NCBI GenBank assembly: GCA_038211295.1
Contig: JBBQVS010000106.1
Coordinates: 1 to 12,282 of the forward strand
Origin: JBBQVS01 sp038211295
GTDB lineage: Bacteria; Chloroflexota; Ktedonobacteria; Ktedonobacterales; Ktedonobacteraceae
Direction: 5' to 3'
Length of the DNA: 12,282 nt
Shown here: piece by piece, positions 7,415 to 12,282 of the stretch
Numbering within the stretch: the first letter of the stretch is position 1
Layout: each line of letters starts with the position of its first letter
Made by a program: the position numbers and the translations under genes
Notes under the pieces: model-generated
Databases searched by the model: none
Seen by the model: the letters and a program-made list of their open reading frames with translations, nothing else
Told to the model about the DNA's origin: nothing

Positions 7415-10180
7415 GTGTTATTTGAAGAGTACGCGAAAGCAAATCCTGTCCATAGTCCTGTACGCACACAATACTTGCAGATCAAACAACAAAATCCAGA
7501 CGCCATTCTCTTTTTTCGCATGGGCGACTTTTACGAGATGTTCGATGAGGACGCCGAAATTGTCGCACGCGAATTAGAGATCGCCCTGACACGGCGCGAC
7601 TTTGGGCGCGGCGAAAAGTCGCCCATGGCAGGCATTCCACATCATGCCGCCGATAGCTACATCGCGCGTCTCGTGAGCAAGGGCTACCGTGTCGCCGTCT
7701 GCGAACAGACCAGCGACCCCGCGCTCGCAAAGGGATTAGTAGACCGTGCAGTGCTGCGTATCGTGACCCCCGGCACAGTGATCGATCCAACCATGCTCGC
7801 CGCCAAACGCAATAACTTTCTCGCCAGCGTCATTGTCGGCCACAACGCCGTTGGCATCGCGTACATCGACATCACAACGGGCGAGTTCGCGGTAACACAA
7901 TTGGGAACGCCCGAACCAGAGCTTGCCATTCAGCAAGAGATCGCCCGCGTCGCGCCAGCTGAAGTTATCATCGAGGCGCACTATAACCGCCAGGGGAGCC
8001 GCAAGAAGCGTTGGCTCGCGGCAGTCATGAACGAGAAACAGGTAACAAAGCTTGGCAGCAACGGCAACGCGAACGCGGAGATACCAGCACTTGAAGACGA
8101 CGACGACGACGATATCGCCCCACTTACTAAACTTCTGACGGGCCACGCGGGACACGTCACCCCCTACGACGCCCGCTATTTTTCGGAGGATGACGCCCGC
8201 CATCGCCTCCTGACACAATTCAATATCGCCTCGCTGGAAGCCTTCGGGTGCGCCCACCTGCCACTCGCCATTCGCGCGGCAGGCGCGATTCTTGCCTACG
8301 TTCAGGAAACACAAAAGGGCTTGCTGCAACAGCTTATCGCGCTCGAAACATACTCAACGCTGGGCTTTATGACGCTTGACCCACACACGCGCCGCAACCT
8401 TGAACTCTTCGAGAGTGGACGCGGCGGCAGCGTCAAGGGGTCGCTTCTCTGGGTGCTTGACCGCACCCGTAGCCCAATGGGGGGCCGCCTCATCCGACGC
8501 TGGATTGGACAACCACTCCTCGACCTCGCACAGTTAGAGCAACGTCAAAACACTATCGCGGAACTGCTCAACGATACACTGCTACAGGCTCGGCTCGGCG
8601 AGTCCTTGAAAAAAGCGGGCGATGTCGAGCGACTCATCAATCGCGTGCGTCAACGCATCGCCACGCCCCGCGACCTGACCGCCCTCGCGAATGGCCTGCG
8701 CTCAGCCGCCGAGATACGCGCCTGTCTCGCGGACAAAACACCTTCGCTGGAACGGCTCATCGAGCGACTCACCAGTAACGACGACATCATCACCTTGATT
8801 GAACGCGCCCTTGTCGATGAACCGCCTGTGAGCCTCGTGGAAGGCGGCATTATGCGCCTCGGCTTCAGTCCAGAGCTTGACCAGATACGCGACGCCTCAC
8901 AAAATGGACGCAAATGGATCGCGGACATGGAGCAACGCGAACGCAAACGCACAGGCATTAACAATCTGAAAGTTGGCTACAACCGCGCCACAGGCTATTT
9001 CATCGAAGTCTCTAGCTCGCAGCTTCAGCGCGTTCCAGTGGACTATGTACGCCGTCAGACACTCTCGAACTGCGAACGTTACATCACGTCAAACCTGAAA
9101 GAGTACGAGACGCTCGTCCTCAACGCGCAAGACCGCATCAACAAACTGGAAAACGAGTTCTTTGTACAACTCCGTGCCGATATCGCCGTTCACGCCGCAG
9201 AACGTATCTTCGATACCGCCCACGCCCTCGCGGAAATCGATGTCTACGTTAGCCTCGCGGAGATCGCGGCACGCAACAATTATTGTCGTCCACATCTGAA
9301 CGATGGCGACACAATTCACATTGTCGCGGGTCGCCATCCCGTCGTGGAACAGGCCCAATCGGATACCCCCTTTATTCCCAACGATACCAACCTGTCCAAC
9401 AGCACCGCGCAGATTGGCATTATTACCGGCCCCAACATGGCGGGCAAGTCAACGTACCTGCGCCAGGTCGCGCTCATTACGCTACTGGCACAAATCGGCA
9501 GCTACGTGCCAGCAGAAGCGGCGGCAATCGGCATTGTAGACCGCATCTTTACCCGCATCGGCGCACAGGACGATCTGGCGACAGGCCAAAGCACATTCAT
9601 GGTTGAGATGGTCGAGACCGCGAACATCTTGCATCACGCCACGCCCCGTAGCCTCGTCATTCTCGACGAAATTGGACGTGGCACCAGCACCTACGACGGC
9701 CTCGCAATCGCACGCGCCATCGTCGAATACTTGCACAACAACAAACGCAGTGGTGCGCGTACCCTCTTCGCCACTCACTATCACGAGCTTGTCGAGGTCG
9801 CGCAGTTGCTCCCGCGCGTCCATTGCCTCAACGTCGCCGTAACAGAAGAGGCGGGCAACATCGTTTTCTTGCGAAAAATTGTTCCCGGCGGTGCCGATAG
9901 AAGCTACGGCGTCCATGTCGCCCAACTCGCCGGCATCCCACGCCCCGTCATCCATCGCGCCGAAGAGATACTAGAAGAGTTGGAGAACAAGGGCGACGCC
10001 AAAACACGCCGCAAAGCCATGCGCGACATGACCATGCCCGCCGCGTGGCAAATGACGCTTGTCGCCTCCGAACCACACCCTCTAGTAGAGGAAATCAAAA
10101 CGCTCGCAATCGACGAACTCACACCCATCGAAGCAATTAGCAAACTGTATGAGTTGCAGCAACGCGCCAAAAGAGAGTAG
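7415..10180 (+). CDS. mutS: DNA mismatch repair protein MutS (MutS1)
   Basis: MutS binds mismatches and small loops in new DNA and, with ATP, recruits MutL. At 921 aa it is somewhat longer than the ~855-aa family norm. The mismatch-binding F-x-E motif is intact (F39-Y40-E41 in GDFYEMF), making this a repair-type MutS1. The connector domain holds a ~40-aa insert with a six-Asp run (228-233). The core and lever region includes LRDMTxLxNGL-like and NLKVGYNRATGYFIEV segments. The ATPase has Walker A GPNMAGKS (672-679), Walker B LVILDE with D751/E752, IGRGTSTYDG and ATHYHEL, then the helix-turn-helix dimer segment SYGVHVAQLAGIP. GTG 7415 is supported by AGGGAGGT upstream and a good promoter. No mutL lies nearby. 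GC content is higher than in the flanking genes. Confidence 0.98.
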   Translation: MLFEEYAKANPVHSPVRTQYLQIKQQNPDAILFFRMGDFYEMFDEDAEIVARELEIALTRRDFGRGEKSPMAGIPHHAADSYIARLVSKGYRVAVCEQTSDPALAKGLVDRAVLRIVTPGTVIDPTMLAAKRNNFLASVIVGHNAVGIAYIDITTGEFAVTQLGTPEPELAIQQEIARVAPAEVIIEAHYNRQGSRKKRWLAAVMNEKQVTKLGSNGNANAEIPALEDDDDDDIAPLTKLLTGHAGHVTPYDARYFSEDDARHRLLTQFNIASLEAFGCAHLPLAIRAAGAILAYVQETQKGLLQQLIALETYSTLGFMTLDPHTRRNLELFESGRGGSVKGSLLWVLDRTRSPMGGRLIRRWIGQPLLDLAQLEQRQNTIAELLNDTLLQARLGESLKKAGDVERLINRVRQRIATPRDLTALANGLRSAAEIRACLADKTPSLERLIERLTSNDDIITLIERALVDEPPVSLVEGGIMRLGFSPELDQIRDASQNGRKWIADMEQRERKRTGINNLKVGYNRATGYFIEVSSSQLQRVPVDYVRRQTLSNCERYITSNLKEYETLVLNAQDRINKLENEFFVQLRADIAVHAAERIFDTAHALAEIDVYVSLAEIAARNNYCRPHLNDGDTIHIVAGRHPVVEQAQSDTPFIPNDTNLSNSTAQIGIITGPNMAGKSTYLRQVALITLLAQIGSYVPAEAAAIGIVDRIFTRIGAQDDLATGQSTFMVEMVETANILHHATPRSLVILDEIGRGTSTYDGLAIARAIVEYLHNNKRSGARTLFATHYHELVEVAQLLPRVHCLNVAVTEEAGNIVFLRKIVPGGADRSYGVHVAQLAGIPRPVIHRAEEILEELENKGDAKTRRKAMRDMTMPAAWQMTLVASEPHPLVEEIKTLAIDELTPIEAISKLYELQQRAKRE

Positions 10181-10212
10181 CAACAAAGCCGATACGCGCG
10201 GGCAAAATAACA

Positions 10213-10233
10213 TGGCGCGGGCAAGCCGCGCCA
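10213..10233 (-). terminator. Probable intrinsic terminator for the minus-strand membrane protein gene
   Basis: An 8-bp GC-rich stem, TGGCGCGG (10213-10220) with CCGCGCCA (10226-10233), closes on a 5-nt loop. Read on the minus strand it is followed by TGTTATTTT, a passable U-tract; on the plus strand the following bases are not T-rich, so termination of mutS is less clear. GCGCGGGCAA occurs twice (10196-10205, 10215-10224), allowing an alternative pairing with CCGCGC. The rest of 10181-10308 holds no gene. Confidence 0.5.
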
Positions 10234-10308
10234 CTACTATACAATCAAGTATCGCCACTTCGTGGCTCGTATGCTCCCTTTCATGCCCTTAAAGGTGCAT
10301 TGACATTC

Positions 10309-10734
10309 TTATAATGGTTGCTTCTGCGCTTTTTTAGCCGCCCTCTGAGCGTTGAACTGCTGCAAACTTAAAACAAGTACATAGAAAGAGAAAACTGTAA
10401 CAACTAGCGCAAACATAAAAGCAATACCGTCAACTAGTATGCCTTTAACTGTCTCGCGAACACCAATAAGTGTGTATAACCCTCCAAAGCTTCCCAAACA
10501 AATAGCTTGTATTGGTGCCAGTTGTTTCCACCAGCGCAAAGGCGTCCCTTTTGCTTTCGCCGCTCGCATCTGTCCAACACCTGCGAAAAGTAAAAATGCG
10601 GCTAACACAAGCATCGTGACTCCCAATGTGACGCTCCTATATGCTTGAAAAAAGAAGAAGGTTAGTACAGCAGGCGTTGAGAGTAGCAGTAAGACGCATA
10701 TGACAATCACCAAAAGCCTGTTTTGCTTCGTCAT
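10309..10734 (-). CDS. Hypothetical four-helix membrane protein
   Basis: Not assigned to a family. A 141-aa protein with four hydrophobic helices at about 7-29, 34-55, 72-92 and 101-124. Positive charge collects in the 57-70 loop (RAAKAKGTPLRWWK) and at the C-terminus (RAAKKAQK), so by the positive-inside rule both ends face the cytoplasm. No catalytic or transport motif is visible. ATG 10734 is preferred because GGAGAAA lies about 11 nt upstream. An ATG at 10827 would add 31 residues, but its only SD-like bases are 1 nt away. It is the last gene of the minus-strand group, 136 bp after the small HTH gene. It contains more AT-rich codons than mutS. A 9-bp inverted repeat lies in its upstream region. 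Confidence 0.65.
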   Translation of the reverse strand: MTKQNRLLVIVICVLLLLSTPAVLTFFFFQAYRSVTLGVTMLVLAAFLLFAGVGQMRAAKAKGTPLRWWKQLAPIQAICLGSFGGLYTLIGVRETVKGILVDGIAFMFALVVTVFSFYVLVLSLQQFNAQRAAKKAQKQPL

Positions 10735-10778
10735 AGAGAAGGTTTCTCCGTTCACGGTTATCTTTATTATGTGTATGT

Positions 10779-10824
10779 ACAATAGGACGTAATTACCAAT
10801 AGTGGTTATACATGCTCCTATTGT
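10779..10824. repeat. 9-bp perfect inverted repeat upstream of the membrane protein gene
   Basis: ACAATAGGA (10779-10787) and TCCTATTGT (10816-10824) are exact reverse complements separated by 28 bp, centred 67 bp upstream of the ATG at 10734. It could be a pair of operator half-sites or a long-loop hairpin in the leader. The surrounding stretch 10735-10870 holds no gene and is AT-rich. Confidence 0.4.
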
Positions 10825-10870
10825 CATATCCTAATAAATATTAAACGAAAAATGTATTTTCATGTGTCTT

Positions 10871-11080
10871 CTACGGTTTTGCTTTTTTGTCACTTTTAGT
10901 TTGACCACCATACGTCTCGAAAAGTATACGTACTTCATCAAAGTTGACAAGCCTCACTCTTGCATCCAGAGGATTCGCTTTTGTTTGTATCAGTCCTTTG
11001 CTAATAAGTAGCGAGATTTTGTTACGACCAATATTCAAACGTTCCGATATTTGTTGTATTGTCATCCATTGTTCAGCCAT
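10871..11080 (-). CDS. Small excisionase-like helix-turn-helix protein (copy 2 of a tandem pair)
   Basis: A 69-aa protein made almost only of a winged-HTH of the MerR/excisionase type: WMTIQQISERLNIGRNKISLLISKGLI (5-31) is the HTH, followed by a NPLDARVRLVNFDEVRILF segment (36-54) like the wing and linker of HTH_17 proteins, and a basic end (KSDKKAKP). It is presumably a DNA-binding regulator or recombination accessory factor; no integrase is in the window. ATG 11080 has AGGAG 9 nt upstream. By hand alignment 37 of 63 residues match the gene just upstream at 11110-11397, so the two arose by duplication. They are 29 bp apart and probably co-transcribed. Confidence 0.78.
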   Translation of the reverse strand: MAEQWMTIQQISERLNIGRNKISLLISKGLIQTKANPLDARVRLVNFDEVRILFETYGGQTKSDKKAKP

Positions 11081-11109
11081 CCGTGATAACTCCTGCTAAA
11101 ATAACTACT

Positions 11110-11397
11110 TTACTCTTTGTTCTCTCTAACATCTTCTTCCAAAACAAGCTCGTCAAGTTCTGCGCCTTCTTCCTCGTCCACCTCACTTCTAGCACTTCTG
11201 GTTTTATTTCCATACTCCTTGAACAATGCACGAAGCTCATGAAAATTTATAAGTTTCACCCGTGTATCCAATGGGTTGTCCTTCGTTTGTATAACTCCCC
11301 TCTTGGAAAGGCGAGAGATTGTGTTCCGTCCAACTCGTATATGTTCCTCTTGTAAACGTTCAGAGGCATCAGTTATTGTGACCCATTCTTCATTCAT
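11110..11397 (-). CDS. Small excisionase-like helix-turn-helix protein with acidic tail (copy 1 of a tandem pair)
   Basis: A 95-aa paralogue of the following gene. The HTH (WVTITDASERL...VGRNTISRLSKRGVI, 5-36) has five extra residues (EEHIR, 17-21) between its first helix and the recognition part. The conserved NPLDTRVKLINFHELRALF block (41-59) follows. Unlike its partner it ends in a strongly acidic tail (about 72-95, EVDEEEGAELDELVLEEDV), which could mask DNA binding, contact a partner, or mimic DNA; this is inference. ATG 11397 has GAGGA about 9 nt upstream. It is the first gene of the minus-strand group and faces the palindrome-rich region at 11449-11558, a natural place for autoregulation. 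Confidence 0.78.
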   Translation of the reverse strand: MNEEWVTITDASERLQEEHIRVGRNTISRLSKRGVIQTKDNPLDTRVKLINFHELRALFKEYGNKTRSARSEVDEEEGAELDELVLEEDVRENKE

Positions 11398-11448
11398 ACC
11401 ATTTAGTCCTCGTTATGTATAGGTCACACCGAAACTGCACATAATTTA

Positions 11449-11558
11449 ACACTTGTGTAAATATTCGCATTGAATATACTTGACACGAACAGTTATACAC
11501 AGGTATAATGGTGGTGTAACCATAAATTACTATCACAAGTATATTATATCAGGTTACA
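11449..11558. promoter_or_regulatory. Divergent control region dense in inverted repeats
   Basis: The gap 11398-11693 holds no convincing gene. Its middle carries several exact inverted repeats: ACAC-TT-GTGT (11449-11458), ATATTC-GCATT-GAATAT (11461-11477), TTATAC-ACAG-GTATAA (11493-11508), AATATACTTG/CAAGTATATT (11473-11482 and 11536-11545) and TGTAACC/GGTTACA (11515-11521 and 11552-11558). The 10-bp pair is centred at 11509, the end of the plus-strand -10 box. A minus-strand -10-like TATAAC (11497-11492) lies inside one palindrome. This suggests binding sites for dimeric regulators controlling both directions. Confidence 0.5.
11480..11509 (+). promoter_or_regulatory. Consensus sigma70-type promoter reading rightward
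   Basis: TTGACA (11480-11485) and TATAAT (11504-11509) are both exact consensus hexamers with an 18-bp spacer. Transcription would start near 11516, some 250 nt before the likely start of the small HTH gene at 11766. The -10 is overlapped by the palindrome TTATAC-ACAG-GTATAA, so repressor binding there would block it. Confidence 0.75.
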
Positions 11559-11765
11559 GATGGCTTGTATATCTGTTAAGAACGGTGTGCAAGCCTCTCT
11601 ACCTCGCCAGACAGGGCGCATAAAAAAGCTAGTCCCGTCTACCAAACAAGACTAGCCGTATAGGACTACCTTATTCAGTTAAGAAAGTTAGACATGGCCC
11701 TACAACCTTGCATTGTAGCATTCTGGGGGGCCAGTACGTCAAGCACGAAAGGAACACGACTCATC
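11516..11765 (+). ncRNA. Putative structured leader RNA or small RNA
   Basis: Downstream of the consensus promoter the plus-strand transcript can form a run of hairpins. The best pairs 11562-11573 (GGCUUGUAUAUC) with 11584-11595 (GGUGUGCAAGCC): 12 bp including three G-U pairs, plus an inner GUU/AAC. Others are CGCC/GGCG (11605-11608, 11615-11618), GCUAGUC/GACUAGC (11628-11634, 11650-11656), and UGGCCC/GGGCCA (11695-11700, 11728-11733) enclosing UACAA/UUGUA. Competing stems exist: ACAGAU/AUCUGU (11556-11561, 11571-11576) and UAGUCC/GGACUA (11630-11635, 11663-11668). The 3' boundary is arbitrary; no terminator is seen. No known family was recognised. Confidence 0.45.
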
Positions 11766-12047
11766 ATGTATACCGATGACACCATGCCCCTGCCCCTCAT
11801 AGAGGGCAACCTGCGCCCAACCTTCAAGCAGTTTCGTCAGTGCTATAACGCCAGTTGCGAAACCATCGCCCAGCACGCCCACGTCCACCCCATGTTCGTC
11901 AAGCGGTTCGAGAGCGGCACCCGCGTCGAGGAGTTTCTAGCACACAGCATCCTCGCCGTCCTCTCTCGCTACGCCGGACGTCAGGTACGCTTCGAGGAGC
12001 TACGCGGCATTCGCATCAAAACGCAACACGGCGTCAAATGCTATTAG
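11766..12047 (+). CDS. Small XRE-like helix-turn-helix protein
   Basis: A 93-aa protein. Residues 29-52 (ASCETIAQHAHVHPMFVKRFESG) fit the HTH of Cro/CI-type regulators, where an Ala-Val-His turn replaces the usual AGVS and the recognition helix ends in RFESG; 55-80 form one or two further helices (FLAHSILAVLSRYAG). The short N-terminus (MYTDDTMPLPLIEGNLRPTF) is unfamiliar. ATG 11766 was chosen because AAAGGAA (11748-11754) precedes it, though 11-12 nt away. An ATG at 11694 would add 24 unlikely residues within the foldable leader, and an ATG at 11784 is also possible. Codon use is GC-richer than in the 10300-11690 stretch. A second small gene starts 22 bp after its stop. Confidence 0.7.
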   Translation: MYTDDTMPLPLIEGNLRPTFKQFRQCYNASCETIAQHAHVHPMFVKRFESGTRVEEFLAHSILAVLSRYAGRQVRFEELRGIRIKTQHGVKCY

Positions 12048-12069
12048 TGAGAGGGTGAGGGAAAAAGCT

Positions 12070-12282
12070 ATGGAAACCACCGAAAACAAAAGCGAAGTCG
12101 CGACCCTGATGCGTCAGATCACGCAGGAGTACCAGTCCGCTCAGCGCGGCATGACAGGATTGGCACAAGGCACGTCACAACATGCGTTCATCACCGCACG
12201 CATGGAGAATATCGAGCGATGCCGCGAGCGACTCGTAACCGTTGTTGGCCCCGAACAGGCGACCCGACTGGTCGTAGAAGTC
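12070..12282 (+). CDS. Hypothetical small helical protein (3' end outside window)
   Basis: An open frame of 71 codons from ATG 12070 runs to the window edge without a stop, preceded by a good ribosome-binding site, GAGGGTGAGGG (12051-12061). The visible peptide (METTENKSEVATLMRQITQEY..., then MENIERCRERLVTVVGPEQATRLVVEV) is charged and mostly helical, with no signal peptide, membrane segment or recognised motif. The segment at 45-71 has the look of a helix-strand that could pack as a dimer. It follows the XRE-like gene by 22 bp and is probably co-transcribed with it. Function unknown. Confidence 0.7.
   Translation, partial: METTENKSEVATLMRQITQEYQSAQRGMTGLAQGTSQHAFITARMENIERCRERLVTVVGPEQATRLVVEV

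Noticed and set aside
7258..7521. An 88-residue N-terminal extension of the CorA frame
   Set aside because: It would cover the mutS promoter, RBS and first 107 coding bases, and 7257 has its own strong RBS and the typical CorA N-terminal length.
7736..8329. Long minus-strand open frame inside mutS (197 aa)
   Set aside because: It is antisense to a well-conserved part of MutS, has no domain signal and no RBS; GC-rich codons of the real gene explain it.
10254..10266. Short hairpin GCCAC-TTC-GTGGC after mutS
   Set aside because: Only 5 bp with no adjacent T-run on either strand, too weak to call a terminator.
10735..10827. Upstream ATG at 10827 for the membrane protein
   Set aside because: SD-like AGGA is only about 1 nt from the ATG, and the extra residues add no convincing helix; 10734 fits better.
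11694..11765. ATG at 11694 as start of the XRE-like gene
   Set aside because: Only a weak RBS, the extra 24 residues look non-coding, and the stretch folds as a hairpin; kept as an alternative.
1..12282. tRNA, rRNA, CRISPR array, IS element or reverse transcriptase
   Set aside because: No cloverleaf, rRNA core sequence, regularly spaced direct repeats, transposase or RT motifs were seen on either strand.

Overview
The window looks like chromosomal DNA from a Chloroflexota bacterium, most likely class Ktedonobacteria. This is inferred from the mix of genes: an actinobacterial-style FhaA/FhaB/SEDS trio, a LapA-like membrane protein, a CorA with a GQN motif, and small excisionase-like helix-turn-helix (HTH) proteins. 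No taxonomic marker is present to settle it. Coding density is high from 1 to about 10180. From about 10300 to 11690 the DNA becomes visibly AT-richer and gene-sparse, which suggests an accessory or regulatory segment.

Layout. (a) 2-5821, plus strand: the end of an ABC transporter ATPase, then ribF (FMN/FAD synthesis), a DUF3662+FHA protein (FhaA-like), a membrane-anchored FHA protein (FhaB-like), a SEDS peptidoglycan polymerase (FtsW/RodA/SpoVE), and two unrecognised soluble proteins whose genes overlap by 4 bp. ribF to SEDS is tightly packed and probably one operon, with a candidate promoter inside the end of the ABC gene. (b) 5831-7257, minus strand: a LapA-domain membrane protein and a CorA-type metal channel, converging on region (a). 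(c) 7358-10180, plus strand: mutS behind a good sigma70-type promoter. (d) 10309-11397, minus strand: a four-helix membrane protein and two tandem paralogous small HTH proteins. (e) 11398-12282: a palindrome-rich divergent control region with a consensus plus-strand promoter (TTGACA-18-TATAAT), about 250 nt of strongly foldable leader, a small XRE-like protein, and the start of another small gene that runs off the window.

How the genes may work together. The FHA/SEDS block resembles the actinobacterial cell-wall locus fhaA-fhaB-pstP-rodA-pbpA-pknA-pknB, where FHA proteins read Ser/Thr phosphorylation and link it to cell-wall synthesis. Here the phosphatase, kinases and transpeptidase are absent, and two unknown genes follow instead. 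In region (e), three small DNA-binding-type proteins surround a stretch dense in inverted repeats.

The most promising undescribed element is the plus-strand transcript beginning near 11516. It contains a 12-bp stem whose three G-U pairs form only in plus-strand RNA, and two places where alternative stems exclude each other. It could be a structured cis-regulatory leader or a small RNA. No known RNA family was recognised.
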